Below are positions 35,614 to 45,143 of a stretch of DNA of 55,953 nt, one piece after another. Below the pieces are notes generated by a model. It was not told the DNA's origin. It ran no database searches and worked only from the letters and a program-made list of their open reading frames with translations. The DNA is taken from contig CAIPDP010000080.1 of assembly GCA_903863845.1 (NCBI GenBank), forward strand, positions 1 to 55,953. The letters are read 5' to 3'. The translations under genes and the position numbers were made by a program. The DNA comes from an uncultured Mucilaginibacter sp. Its GTDB lineage: Bacteria; Bacteroidota; Bacteroidia; Sphingobacteriales; Sphingobacteriaceae. Numbering within the stretch: the first letter of the stretch is position 1; every line of letters starts with the position of its first letter.

Positions 35614-37019
35614 ACCGTAGGATCGCCGTGGCCTTGTATAACGAAGTTATCAAACTCAGACCCGAGTGGCACGATCTGCGCGACGAGTACGGTAGCATCA
35701 AGGTTATCATGACCGGAAGTTCATCGGATGATGCCGATTTACAGGATCATATCCGTAGTAAAGAAAAACGCACGCTGATAGCAGCCAGGTTAAAAGAAAA
35801 GGCGGATCCGCTGCAACTGGTCATCGTGGTTGATATGTGGCTGACGGGTTTTGATGCACCTATCTTGCATACCCTGTACCTGGATAAGGATATGAGCGGG
35901 CACAACCTGATGCAGGCCATTGCCCGTGTCAACCGGGTGTTTAACGACAAACCCGGTGGATTGATAGTTGACTACGTACCGGTAACGGGTAACCTGAAAG
36001 CCGCTTTAAAAACCTACACCGAGAATAACGGCCAGGGTGCTATTGTTCTGGATATTGCCGAGGCCGTTAACCTGATGCTCACCAAACTGGAAGTGATTCA
36101 GCAAATGTATCATGGGTTTGATTACAGGGCCTACTTTAAATCTCATACCGGTGAAAAGTTAAATATTATCCTGGAGGCCGAAAATCATATTTTGAGCCTG
36201 GATAACGGCAAAGAACGTTACATCAAAGAAGTAACTGCACTGAGCAAGGCCTATGCGTTATCAAAATCCGAACCTGCAGCTGCTGATGTTACCGAAGAGG
36301 TGGCATTCTTTCAGGCAGTACAGGCGCGTTTGTCCAAGTATGATTTAGCGGTCACCGGTCAGCGCCGGAAGGAGTTTGAAAACACGATCCAGTCGATGGT
36401 TGAATCGGCCATCGCAACTGATGGTATCGTAAACCTGCTTGACCAGGCCGGTCTTGAAAAACCTACCATTTCCATTTTTAGCGAGGACTTTATGACCGAG
36501 ATCCGCGGGATGAAACAAAAGAACGTGGCTATCGAGCTTTTGAAAAAACTGCTGTCTGATCAAATCAAGATAAGGTTTAAGAAAAACGTAGTCGTTAATA
36601 AAACGCTAACCGAAAAGTTGCTTGCAGCGATCAATAAATACAACAACAAGTCGATCACGGCCCTGGAGATGATGGAACTGCTGCTGGAGTTATCTCATGA
36701 AGTTAACCAGGAAACCGAACGCGGTGCAAACCTTGGGTTAACCGAACCAGAAAAGGCATTTTATGATGCCTTGGCCTGCAACCAATCGGCAGTTGATATG
36801 ATGGGTGACCTGGCGCTCGTTGATATCGCCAAAGAACTTGTAGCCCGAGTACGCCGCAGTACAACTACCGACTGGACGATCCGCCAATCCGCAAAAGATC
36901 GTGTCATGCTCGAAGTTAAAAGGGTTTTACGTGCCCACCGCTACCCGCCGGATGATGAACTGAGGGCCACCAACACTGTGTTAGAACAGGCGGAAATGTA
37001 TGCGGGGGAGTTGGTGTAG
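35604..37019 (+). pseudogene. hsdR: C-terminal fragment of type I restriction endonuclease R subunit
   Basis: 471 residues open from a GTG, against roughly 1,000 in intact HsdR. What remains is the second motor domain and the C-terminus. It shows the strand [20 protein letters not shown], helicase motif V ([14 protein letters not shown], 73-86) and motif VI (QAIARVNRV, 104-112). The N-terminal nuclease and first motor domain (Walker A, DEAD box) are absent, and no hsdM or hsdS is nearby. Homology begins around 35590, just upstream of the GTG, where it meets the lipoprotein gene. It should be inactive. Confidence 0.85.
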
Positions 37020-37058
37020 TTGATCGTGGATATGGATTAATATCTGATTTCTAAACGG

Positions 37059-37071
37059 TGGTCCAGGACCA
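37059..37071. repeat. Palindrome TGGTCCAGGACCA
   Basis: Perfect inverted repeat with central A, 40 bp after the hsdR fragment. Related copies are AGCGATCCAGGACGCT at 37116-37131 (imperfect) and AGTCCAGGACT at 38782-38792. All share TCCAGGA. Confidence 0.4.
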
Positions 37072-37294
37072 ATTGTTACCCTTTCTCGCGTGTATATTGG
37101 GTTTGAAATCTAGATAGCGATCCAGGACGCTTTATACCTCTCCTTTCGCGCGCACACGTGTACAAAGCGCGATGAACAACATATTCTCCATTCTACCGGA
37201 ACAATAGCTACCATAGTAGTACTAGTAAAGCGGGATGATTATGTTGTTGGGCCTTCTGTGTCCCCAGCTTTCATCATGAATTTTTGTATCATAC

Positions 37295-37636
37295 TTACAA
37301 GATCTCTGAAAGTAGATGATTGATTTGCGTTATTGTAGAAAATGTTTCTTTGGTAGGTATTCGGGTAATAATCTTTTTTAGGACCAGTTTTGATAAATAT
37401 CTTTTTATCGTTCTTTCACTAATATTTAAATCAGCTGCCAATTTTTTTACACTTGGATAACACCGTCTTGTTTTATGATCTGCATAAGTGCAAAGGCAAA
37501 CATATAATGCTTTTGCACCAACTTCGATAGTTGGATCTGTAATAATACTTGGATCAATTTTGGTATAAAGTATCTTCTCCACTGATTTTAGTTTTTTAGT
37601 GTTAGTGTGAACAAAGTGTCCATTTATAAATCGCAC
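37295..37636 (-). CDS. Helix-turn-helix (HTH_36-like) protein, plasmid/phage type
   Basis: 113 residues from a GTG at 37636. Residues about 30-105 form a winged-helix domain: AKALYVCLCTYADHKTRRCY, PSVKKLAADLNISERTIKRY, then LVLKKIITR. This layout is found in replication-initiator and regulatory proteins of Bacteroidota plasmids and prophages. The N-terminus (MRFINGHFVHTNTKKLKSVE) is basic. It sits between the hsdR fragment and the broken antirepressor gene, in mobile-element debris. Confidence 0.7.
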   Translation of the reverse strand: MRFINGHFVHTNTKKLKSVEKILYTKIDPSIITDPTIEVGAKALYVCLCTYADHKTRRCYPSVKKLAADLNISERTIKRYLSKLVLKKIITRIPTKETFSTITQINHLLSEIL

Positions 37637-37916
37637 AAAACTGCTTTCCTATAGTTCTCATTGTTAATGTGAGTATTTGCCTACCAGTATTTTGCTTTAT
37701 CTTCTCACTTAGACTGCTTGAATCTTGTTTCTGGCATTTAACTGTGGTAGAGAATGACTAGTTTGATCGATTTTGAAGCTGTTATTTTAATATCTACATA
37801 GATTTACCTAGTTCTTTTAGTTGTAAACTTGTTAATCATCGTTGCCGAAGGTAAATATTTGTCATTAGGGTGTTACCGATTTTAAGAAATAAACTCTATT
37901 AGCAGGTCACTAAATC

Positions 37917-38221
37917 TTAAAACACAAAAAAGCAAGACTCATAAGCATTGAAGTATTCAAGGGCAGCTTTGCCTTTTTTGGTACGTTGCACCATGGCAAT
38001 TTCTTTGGACAGTCGAGTGTAAGCGCGTAATCGGTTGACGGTCTGCCCCCTGTACTTTCTTCCAAAATTGGAATAAAGTTTTGCTCTTCTTTAAACCCAT
38101 ATTCAAACATTCTTTTACACCAAGTTGGGAAAAGAGTTTTAGGTTTCGGGTAATCATACAGATCACGGGCAGGTACAACGGTCTTGCCGTCTTGTTCTTT
38201 TAATATAATGAGTTCGTTCAT
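37917..38221 (-). pseudogene. AntA/AntB antirepressor-family gene with a one-base frameshift
   Basis: From the ATG at 38221 the protein reads MNELIILKEQDGKTVVPARD, then GFKEEQNFIPILEESTGGRP, the AntA/AntB pattern of phage antirepressors. After STDYALTLDC the frame goes wrong near 38008. Restoring one base before CCAAAGAAATT gives AKEIAMVQRTKKGKAALEYF, the expected continuation, ending at a TAA at 37917-37919. The unshifted frame continues as PKKLPWCNVPKKAK to 37910. Either the gene is dead or the read has an indel. The upstream in-frame extension to 38374 is not homologous. Confidence 0.75.
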
Positions 38222-39303
38222 AATCTGAGCATTTTCAAGTTTCCGATAAATGGAGCCTAATAGATTGTACCCTTCCAACAATGGTAGAATGATAGCACTG
38301 ACCTGGCTTGCCTGTATAAGGCCTTTAGCGCTCACAAATACTAATAATATTAGTAATTCATACCTATATGCCACTTAAAAAAATAATCCTTTAGAATGGC
38401 TAAAAACAATGCTAGCTGGCAAGAGGCGTTTTCGATAGCAGGCGAGCTATATCATTTCCACCGGCCTTCAATAATGATCGCAAATAATGATGGGCTTCGG
38501 GTTCGGCAACTATTAAGTTTTTTAATAGTTTAAATACCCGTGTGTCAGTGAGCGTAGTGATAAATCCATATTATCATCGTATTTTATCTTAATTAAAATA
38601 ATGGACACCCATAATCTATTGATATAGCTATGAGGTACAAAAAAGCAATAAACCCTGTAAGTTTTTTCTTCATACTACTAATTTAATCCTTCAAAACCTC
38701 GATCCCTGATCAGTTTTAATAATCGACAAATCCTGAGAGTCTGATACAATATAATATCAAAGAACAACGCCTCTAACAGATAGTCCAGGACTGCCTGTTA
38801 ATACCGGAAATACATCTTGCTATAAAAGTGTTTTATACGAATAGATTTTAAATCGTTATTGATGATCACTTTTACAATAAATCAGATATAAAAGTCGATC
38901 CACGATCGATTGCTCGATTCAAAGCTGCTTTTAGATTGACGAAGTATAGCGCGGTAATATTAACTGCGATTAATAAACGGCAATAGCAGATCCAAGGCTC
39001 TAAAGAGTTTTCTGATTTGATTAGTTTATCGCTCCGACGGGCTTGATGAATCTTGAAAAAAGTGCCATCAACAGTGTTTTTGGTTTATTTCCAGGCAAAA
39101 TGTAGCAAAATGATTCATGATAGGTCATTGGCTTATCCCATTTGGCGCCCACCTTTGAAAGTAGGATAAGGCCGGCAATCTTACGGTCCACTTTCAGCTG
39201 ACGATTTACAGATAAGCTGAAGTGATCTTGAATTTTTAAGGTCGGCAAATATAATGACCGTTAACGCGCAGAATATCAAATAAATAAAAAGTATACCCCC
39301 GAT
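38222..39303. other. Gene-poor mobile-element debris
   Basis: About 1.1 kb without a convincing intact gene. It contains the fragment at 38412-38567, the palindrome AGTCCAGGACT at 38782, and a weak 75-residue minus-strand frame at 39021-39248 with no clear family. Confidence 0.5.
38412..38567 (-). pseudogene. Probable remnant C-terminus of an unknown protein
   Basis: An open minus-strand stretch without a start codon reads TTLTDTRVFKLLKNLIVAEP, then EAHHYLRSLLKAGGNDIARL, ending LSKTPLAS before a TAG at 38412-38414. It has the composition and helix pattern of a real protein end. Upstream the frame is blocked by a stop near 38573. I cannot name the parent family. Confidence 0.3.
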
Positions 39304-39831
39304 TCAGTTGTCGTTAACCACCAGATCCTGAAGTGACTTCATCGCCATTTCGGATCCCTGTCCCTGCCTGGAATTAAAATTGCAATACGACTGACAATTA
39401 GTTAAGAGTTGAAGGTTTTCCGAACTTAAAATTACTTTAGACCATTTCGCAATATCCTGATCGAAGACGAAAAGTGAATTCTTTTTTATATCATAATAGA
39501 ACCAGGCAATAGTGCTCGAACTATTAAAACTTGTTCTTTTTAAAGTAATCTGGTAACCATTTAAAACTTTAGGATCAATTTGTTTGATCACTGCAATTTT
39601 AGGACCCGGATACATATTTTGAAGCTGGCGTACAACCGGAGTATTATAGACTAATTCGATAATTGCGTTTTTAAATAAAATTGCATTTTCGCTGACTGCC
39701 AATGTCTCTTCTCCACGATCAAAATCAATAAAGAATAATTTCGATGCCGGATTAACGTCGACAACGTTACTTTGGGCATGCCCCATTTTGAAGAACAATA
39801 GCAATAGCAATAAAAGCTTTGTTTTTTTCAT
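39304..39831 (-). CDS. Hypothetical secreted protein
   Basis: 175 residues with a signal peptide (MKKTKLLLLLLLFFKMGHAQ). The mature part is beta-rich and includes two cysteines close together (NCQSYCNF) that could form a disulfide. No family recognised. The inverted repeat TACTACT-AAA-AGTAGTA lies 65 bp upstream of its start. It is a single gene in the region leading into the FIST operon. Confidence 0.65.
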   Translation of the reverse strand: MKKTKLLLLLLLFFKMGHAQSNVVDVNPASKLFFIDFDRGEETLAVSENAILFKNAIIELVYNTPVVRQLQNMYPGPKIAVIKQIDPKVLNGYQITLKRTSFNSSSTIAWFYYDIKKNSLFVFDQDIAKWSKVILSSENLQLLTNCQSYCNFNSRQGQGSEMAMKSLQDLVVNDN

Positions 39832-40192
39832 TTTTAATCCCTTTATAAAATCAATGGCAGGGATACAATATTAATACCAAAGGCATGGCTTCAGATACTA
39901 CTAAAAGTAGTAAGCAACCTTTGTGCTTGTACAATCGTTGGCTCAATTTCTCAATTGATTTCCGGGAAAACTGTACTAATATTTAAGTCTGACAAGTATT
40001 TAGGTACATCTGGATCAATTCCAGCTTTTAATTTCCAGGAATTTAAATAATTGATGATACTACTCCTTTTAGTAAGGTCAAAGAAAGAATGAAATGGCGC
40101 CTTAGTAATAATTTTGAGCCTGTTTAATTTTTAAAAACATGCGAATAAAATTTATGGAGGAAAAAGATGTACTATAATACCTTTTAGCGGCA
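39832..40192. other. Intergenic stretch with an inverted repeat
   Basis: 361 bp, AT-rich. It contains TACTACT-AAA-AGTAGTA at 39896-39912, a possible operator. Otherwise I see no gene or RNA. Confidence 0.4.
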
Positions 40193-40366
40193 ATGCTATT
40201 TTGCACGCTTATAGCATCAATATATAATTTTATTCGGTATTTACAATTCAGAGGAACTGGTAAACTTTACTACATTCACTCACATGCCAGCAAATTAAAG
40301 GTATTTCTGGTGCTAGGTGTGATTATAGGCACAATACTATACCTAAACTACAATATTATAATTTAA
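40193..40366 (+). CDS. Possible 57-residue membrane protein, paralogue of the one at 52025
   Basis: An ATG-to-TAA frame giving MLFCTLIASIYNFIRYLQFR, GTGKLYYIHSHASKLKVFLV and LGVIIGTILYLNYNIII. It has two hydrophobic segments around a basic linker. The linker GTGKLYYI...KLKVFLVLG lines up with GSGRIYAI...KFKGAFLIG of the protein at 52025-52240, including order and spacing, which argues that both are real genes. There is no close Shine-Dalgarno sequence. It converges on the receiver gene. Confidence 0.45.
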   Translation: MLFCTLIASIYNFIRYLQFRGTGKLYYIHSHASKLKVFLVLGVIIGTILYLNYNIII

Positions 40367-40516
40367 AAAGGTCATCAAAGAGACCTTATTTGATCCCTGA
40401 TAGTCACCCGAAAAACAAAAATTTAATGCTGATAAAGAAACGGCAAGGCATTTAAGCTGAAAAAGATCAGATGTACGTGAGGTAAGTATCTTACAAATAG
40501 CGATCAATTAAAATTA

Positions 40517-40951
40517 TCACACAGATTCAACATGTCGTTTAATGACCCTGAACCAATAATCACATAAAACCTTTAAATGATCAATAAATACAAACAGATC
40601 CATAGGTTTAATCATGTAAGAGTTTGCATGATTTGAATATGCATCATTTAAGTCCTGATGAGAATTAGAAGTAGTCAATACAACAACCGGGATCGTTCTT
40701 AAAAATCCATCTTGTTTAACATTTCTTAAAACTTCTATCCCATTTACTTTGGGCAAATTTATATCTAACAAGATCAGATCGGGTTTACTATCAGTTTTAG
40801 CAGTGATTAAATTATTTAAATAATTGAGTGCCAATTCTCCATCAGTTAAAACTTCAACATTACATTTTAATCCGACATGCTTAAAAGCCTCAAGGGTCAA
40901 AATAGCATCTCCTTCGTTATCTTCAATCAAGAGAATTTTAAATACCTTCAT
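40517..40951 (-). CDS. Single-domain response regulator (Rcp1-like)
   Basis: 144 residues, receiver domain only. Acidic pocket E10-D11, phosphoacceptor D63 (LILLDINLP), T93/T94 (VVLTTSN) and K115 (YMIKP) are all present. Insertions typical of Rcp1/CheY-like partners of phytochrome-type kinases are visible (LNNLITAKTDSKPD). The ATG overlaps the kinase stop by four bases (ATGA), so it is translationally coupled to the kinase and is its likely target. No output domain; it may pass phosphate on or act by protein contact. Confidence 0.93.
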   Translation of the reverse strand: MKVFKILLIEDNEGDAILTLEAFKHVGLKCNVEVLTDGELALNYLNNLITAKTDSKPDLILLDINLPKVNGIEVLRNVKQDGFLRTIPVVVLTTSNSHQDLNDAYSNHANSYMIKPMDLFVFIDHLKVLCDYWFRVIKRHVESV

Positions 40952-42765
40952 TTTTTAAAACCAGCTTTTGCTATCGTGAAATAAAAAGTAGTACCATTTT
41001 GAAGTTTAGAATCTACCCATATTTTTCCGCCGTGTAATTCCACGATTTTTTTACATATCGCCAATCCGATTCCCGTGCCCGAATATGCATTTTTATTGTG
41101 TAATCGTTGAAATATCACAAATATTTTATCAAAATATTTCGGATCGATACCGATACCGTTGTCTTTGACAAAGAATTGGTAAAACTGATCTTCCTCAATA
41201 AATCCAATTTCAATTTCAGTATTTTCTTTATTTCGGTATTTAAGTGCATTGCCGATAAGGTTTTGAAATAACTGGTGAATTTTCGATTTAATACCTAAGA
41301 TATTTGGCAAATCATCGATTTTAATTTTTGCATTAACCCTTTCAATTTCGGGTTTAAATATCTTCATTACAGATTTAACAATTTCGGAGCAATCAACTTC
41401 ACCAACGATTTCAGTCACATTATCAACCCGAGAGTATTCCAATAAATCTTGGATCATCCTTTGCATGCGTTCGGCGCCATCTTTTACAAAATTGAAATAG
41501 GTTTTATCAGTATCATCAAGCGAACCGCCAATTTTATTATCTAATAGCTGGATAAAGCTTTTAACCATCCTCAATGGCTCCTGAAGATCGTGCGATACAA
41601 CGTAAGCAAATTGCTCTAATTCTTTGTTGATCTTTTGCACTTCTCCAATTGTCTTATTCAGTCGGTTTTCAAAATTAATTCGGTCGGATATATCAATTGC
41701 ATATCCAAGAACATACTTGAGGATATCTCCTTCAAAATAAGGAGTGAAGCGCCTTAACATGTAAATTGTATCGCCGTCTTTCTTTTCATGCGCGTCTAAC
41801 CATTCAATTGTCGATTTTGACTCAACGGCCTTATTGAACAATCCCCGGCGCTGTATAGCTTTGGAATCGTCCATTCCTCGCATTCGAAAATAGTCAAAGT
41901 CCGATTTACCTATAACTGCGGCGCGGCGTTCTTTATCGCGGATAGCGCTGGGATTTACATAGAGATAGTTATGTTGATTATCAAAAAGCGCAATGTCGGC
42001 AGGAATATTATTCAATATTTCCTCAGTCAACTTTTTCTGCTCATTTAAAGCAGCCTGAGAACGAATACTTTCAGTAATATCAGTAAAGGTCCACAGATAC
42101 CCCCTGAACTCTTCTTCAAAATATATTGGAATAATATTTCCGTCCAGAAAACGACCATCCTTAAGTTCTATTTTATTAACAGCAACCGGCTCTCTGCCTA
42201 CTTTGCTTTTATTTCTTAAAGTTCCAAAGTGGGGTGCCTCTTTAAACTGTTTGATGATTTCCTTTAATAAATATTTATACTCTTTGCCAGCTAAATCCTC
42301 CGGAGTCCTTCCTGTTTTGAATACTTCTGCAAATATTTGATTGACGTAAATTATTTTCCCTGAAGTATCCTCCATTAAAATACCATTTTGGAGATTGGCA
42401 ATTAACGTAATAAACAGGCTTTGGGTGCTTTTTCGATCGGTTATTTCCTGGTTAACATGTTCAACCACGCTGAACAGGTTGTCTGACTTTGAAAATTTTG
42501 TATTGCCGGTAATAATTCCTAGTGTTTCATCGAGTTTATCGACGGACTTTTTTCTTAACGTTATTTCTTCTTTAAGTTTTGCATTTATTTCGATAAATTC
42601 TAATTCGCTTAGTCTGAAAGCTCTTTCTGCAATATCCTTATCCCTGTCAAACGTATTATATGTTTCGCTTATAGTTTTTAAAAATATTTCCATTTCAGGC
42701 GATTTAGCAATATCGCCTGGCAATAGTTTATTCACTTGCCGTTCGAGCAATCTGTTAAAGTTCAT
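40948..42765 (-). CDS. PAS-PAS hybrid-type sensor histidine kinase of the FIST operon
   Basis: 605 residues, no membrane segments. An N-terminal helical region (MNFNRLLERQVNKLLPGD and on, to about 110) is predicted coiled coil. PAS1 lies at about 115-235 and PAS2 at about 248-362. The H-box is VVSHDLQEPLRM (His392), of the phytochrome-like HisKA type. The ATPase domain has IGNALKYRN, DNGIGID and GTGIGLAIC. Its start overlaps the FIST gene by 11 bp and its end overlaps the receiver gene by 4 bp. This suggests a sensory unit in which FIST feeds ligand information to the kinase. Confidence 0.93.
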   Translation of the reverse strand: MNFNRLLERQVNKLLPGDIAKSPEMEIFLKTISETYNTFDRDKDIAERAFRLSELEFIEINAKLKEEITLRKKSVDKLDETLGIITGNTKFSKSDNLFSVVEHVNQEITDRKSTQSLFITLIANLQNGILMEDTSGKIIYVNQIFAEVFKTGRTPEDLAGKEYKYLLKEIIKQFKEAPHFGTLRNKSKVGREPVAVNKIELKDGRFLDGNIIPIYFEEEFRGYLWTFTDITESIRSQAALNEQKKLTEEILNNIPADIALFDNQHNYLYVNPSAIRDKERRAAVIGKSDFDYFRMRGMDDSKAIQRRGLFNKAVESKSTIEWLDAHEKKDGDTIYMLRRFTPYFEGDILKYVLGYAIDISDRINFENRLNKTIGEVQKINKELEQFAYVVSHDLQEPLRMVKSFIQLLDNKIGGSLDDTDKTYFNFVKDGAERMQRMIQDLLEYSRVDNVTEIVGEVDCSEIVKSVMKIFKPEIERVNAKIKIDDLPNILGIKSKIHQLFQNLIGNALKYRNKENTEIEIGFIEEDQFYQFFVKDNGIGIDPKYFDKIFVIFQRLHNKNAYSGTGIGLAICKKIVELHGGKIWVDSKLQNGTTFYFTIAKAGFKK

Positions 42766-43894
42766 AAAAAGCAGTAACCGTCATCGTTTCATTATTCAAC
42801 TGACATTCAATTTCATCGTTGAAAGGAGATATTTCGCCGTATGCATAAAACCCGATGGTATTACTTTTATATTCGTTAAAACTGGTGACTGCTTCAATTT
42901 CCTCATCTACCCTGGGTCCCATAATCAACTTCCGACCTATACAACTTATCAGCAGTGTCAGATCAGGTTGCAATTTAGCAATTTGGTACGCCTTCTTTGC
43001 AGCAATTTCAGCAGCGTAAATTAAATTATTTGTACTCGCTTTCATAAAACGAACCTGCGAACCCTGAGGAACATCGCCCGCAAAAATCATACTGCTATTT
43101 TCCTTATTCAATGACAAAATAGTTCGAACAAGAGGCTTGCTATACCCCGGTAGCGTAACACCAAGCGGGAAAAGCAAGGTTGAAATTGGCACATTATCTT
43201 CAAATGGTCCTAAATATTTTCTATAGAGATCAAAGGCACTTGTATTGTCAATTTCAAACAGGTTGTTATTAAAAGACCTGGTTACTTCTCTATCCGGTCC
43301 AAACATTTGCCAGCCACCTTCAGATCCATGCCCAATAATTATATTTTTGCCATAAAATGCAATCGCAATAACGTTACCTTCAGTTGGAGGCTCATTTAAG
43401 CCTAAAACAGTAGATTGAAATCTATCTCCATCCCCAGCCAAACCACCGGTGATCAATATTTTCTTTTCGGTAACTGCATTAAAACCTTTAACCAATTGAC
43501 TGCCATTTACCAGATTGCCATCTGATAATATAAGGATGTAAGCCAGGTCATCAGGTGGCAGCTTTTTTATTAATCCAGCCCCTGCATCAAAACTGGTTTC
43601 AAAGTCTCTGATATTAACCGAAGCGGTCTTTATTTCAGTTTTGTCGAAATTTATCGCAACCGCAACTAAACTATTGTCATAAACTTCTTCCTGATAAATT
43701 TCGCCTGCTGTACTGGATATGGCTATTTCAGCATTTGGAAACATGGTTTTAGTTTCCTGGTATATTTCGGGTAGAACCGCAATTTCCTTGCAGGCAAAAC
43801 ACAATACCAATTGAATTTGCTGGTATTCGTTCTCCTTCAGTACCGATTTAGAAGTCCATGAATTATTTTGATATTTAAACAGGTTTGTTTTCAT
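42755..43894 (-). CDS. FIST domain signal-sensing protein (FIST_N + FIST_C)
   Basis: 379 residues. The N-terminal FIST domain (about 25-215) has FPNAEIAISSTAGEIYQEE and ITGGLAGDGDRF; the C-terminal FIST_C (about 220-365) ends with YGEISPF and NNETMTVTAFYEL. FIST domains are predicted to bind small ligands such as amino acids and are usually encoded next to signalling proteins. This is the first gene of the FIST-kinase-receiver operon, overlapping the kinase gene by 11 bp. A second full-length FIST protein is at 49598-50734. Confidence 0.92.
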   Translation of the reverse strand: MKTNLFKYQNNSWTSKSVLKENEYQQIQLVLCFACKEIAVLPEIYQETKTMFPNAEIAISSTAGEIYQEEVYDNSLVAVAINFDKTEIKTASVNIRDFETSFDAGAGLIKKLPPDDLAYILILSDGNLVNGSQLVKGFNAVTEKKILITGGLAGDGDRFQSTVLGLNEPPTEGNVIAIAFYGKNIIIGHGSEGGWQMFGPDREVTRSFNNNLFEIDNTSAFDLYRKYLGPFEDNVPISTLLFPLGVTLPGYSKPLVRTILSLNKENSSMIFAGDVPQGSQVRFMKASTNNLIYAAEIAAKKAYQIAKLQPDLTLLISCIGRKLIMGPRVDEEIEAVTSFNEYKSNTIGFYAYGEISPFNDEIECQLNNETMTVTAFYEL

Positions 43895-44069
43895 TATTTT
43901 TGGTTTAGGAGTGCAGAATCTGCCTTAATAATTTTCAAATGGGTTCGATCAATTTTTTTTATGAATTTTATTTTTTTAAATAGTAAAAGCTCTAAAAGGC
44001 TTCAATTGACAGGTGGTTAGTGATAAGTTGAGCTATTAAAAGCTACCAGCGTAACCAACAAGCAGTCTT

Positions 44070-44396
44070 TCAGTAAAGTCGTTGTCGCTTTTCTACCAAT
44101 TCATGGGTAACTATTGCCCGGGTTCTTAACAACTTTAAATGCTCAATAGTAATTTCATTAGGTTCTTTGAGACAGCAGTATACTTTCAGCCTATAATAAT
44201 ATTTATTGGCACGGATCCGCATTAAGTAATAATTAACAATATCCTTGAAATGGTCGTATTCTATGATGACAACCTTTGGACAAAAAAGATAAAGGGAGGG
44301 GAATATCGACTTAAGATCTTTAACAAATCGGTGACTGCGATCATCATTGTCAAAAAGTAAAAAAAACTCATCCGAACCTACTACTAACACTTCCAC
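44070..44396 (-). CDS. Pseudo-receiver-like small protein
   Basis: 108 residues from a GTG at 44396. The pattern EVLVVGSDEFFLLFDNDDR, then FCPKVVIIEYDHFKDIVNYY and LKVYCCL suggests a degenerate receiver fold. The strand that normally ends in the phosphoacceptor Asp reads VVIIEYD, with Glu in that place, and no Lys of the active site is clear. If so, it works without phosphorylation. It ends 176 bp upstream of the FIST operon in the same direction. TACTC-AAAC-AAGTA lies 91 bp upstream of its start. Confidence 0.55.
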   Translation of the reverse strand: MEVLVVGSDEFFLLFDNDDRSHRFVKDLKSIFPSLYLFCPKVVIIEYDHFKDIVNYYLMRIRANKYYYRLKVYCCLKEPNEITIEHLKLLRTRAIVTHELVEKRQRLY

Positions 44397-45143
44397 GCGA
44401 TTTTTTTATTTAATTTCATTAGGGCTACTGAATTTTTAACAGCGTAAATTTATCAGGTTTAACGGATTGTAAGTCCGACAGTTGATTACTCAAACAAGTA
44501 GTATTTGCTTCAAGCCTATAAAATTTTTCACATTAAGAAGGTATAAAAATTGAGTACTAAACACATTAAAACCCGGGTTTCGTTTCTAATGCAAATTACT
44601 GTTAACTAAAGCATTAGTGATCCACTGGCGTTTAATGGTCTGCTTTCAAAACATAGTGGCGATGATCAATCGTTTGCACTTTGAATTGCTGCTATGGCCA
44701 ATTGAACTATTCTTTTTATCAGCTTATTTCTTTTGATTTGAACGATCATTTCATTAACTGACAGCTTTAGAGGTTCGGAGATTTTCCGGTGAATTAATTC
44801 GGCTATTTTATTGGTTTAAATCACCCAAACTTACGGTGATCAAATAAAATAGGTTTACAGAGAAATAAATGCCTAAATAGATTATATTTAATTACTGGAA
44901 ATTAAAGCTTTTGAATTTGTATTTAACAAATTAATATCAAGCTACGATATCAGGATTTTGATAATATATTAAAATGGAGAAAATAACCCCAAACTGGCTT
45001 TCAGAATAAAAAATACTAGATTGGTGATTTGAATCATTTTATGTACGAAGCATAATTATAGTTTTACGATTTGCTGCAATGCAGGAAATGACCGATGCTC
45101 CATAAAAAGTTCTTGTTTAATAACGCATTTATTAAAGTAAGAC
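44397..45143. other. Long divergent intergenic region
   Basis: 747 bp between the pseudo-receiver and the large kinase, AT-rich. It contains the imperfect inverted repeat TACTC-AAAC-AAGTA at 44487-44500. Only very short open frames occur, such as 33 residues at 44636, which I do not call genes. No RNA structure was recognised. Confidence 0.5.
44487..44500. promoter_or_regulatory. Inverted repeat TACTC-AAAC-AAGTA, possible operator
   Basis: Same layout as the better copies at 48796, 51792 and 53428 (TACTT-N4-AAGTA), with one mismatch in the left arm. It lies 91 bp upstream of the pseudo-receiver gene. Confidence 0.35.

Noticed and set aside
39021..39248. A 75-residue minus-strand frame as a gene
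   Set aside because: A weak resemblance to a C-terminal AAA/Mg-chelatase-like segment could not be supported; it stands in debris with no neighbour or start signal.
37000..40500. CRISPR array or insertion sequence in the mobile-element debris
   Set aside because: No regularly spaced repeats, transposase motif or terminal inverted repeats were found; only three scattered short palindromes.
42395..43024. A 209-residue plus-strand open frame
   Set aside because: It lies antisense to the kinase and FIST genes and is Ser/Leu-rich in the way antisense frames are.
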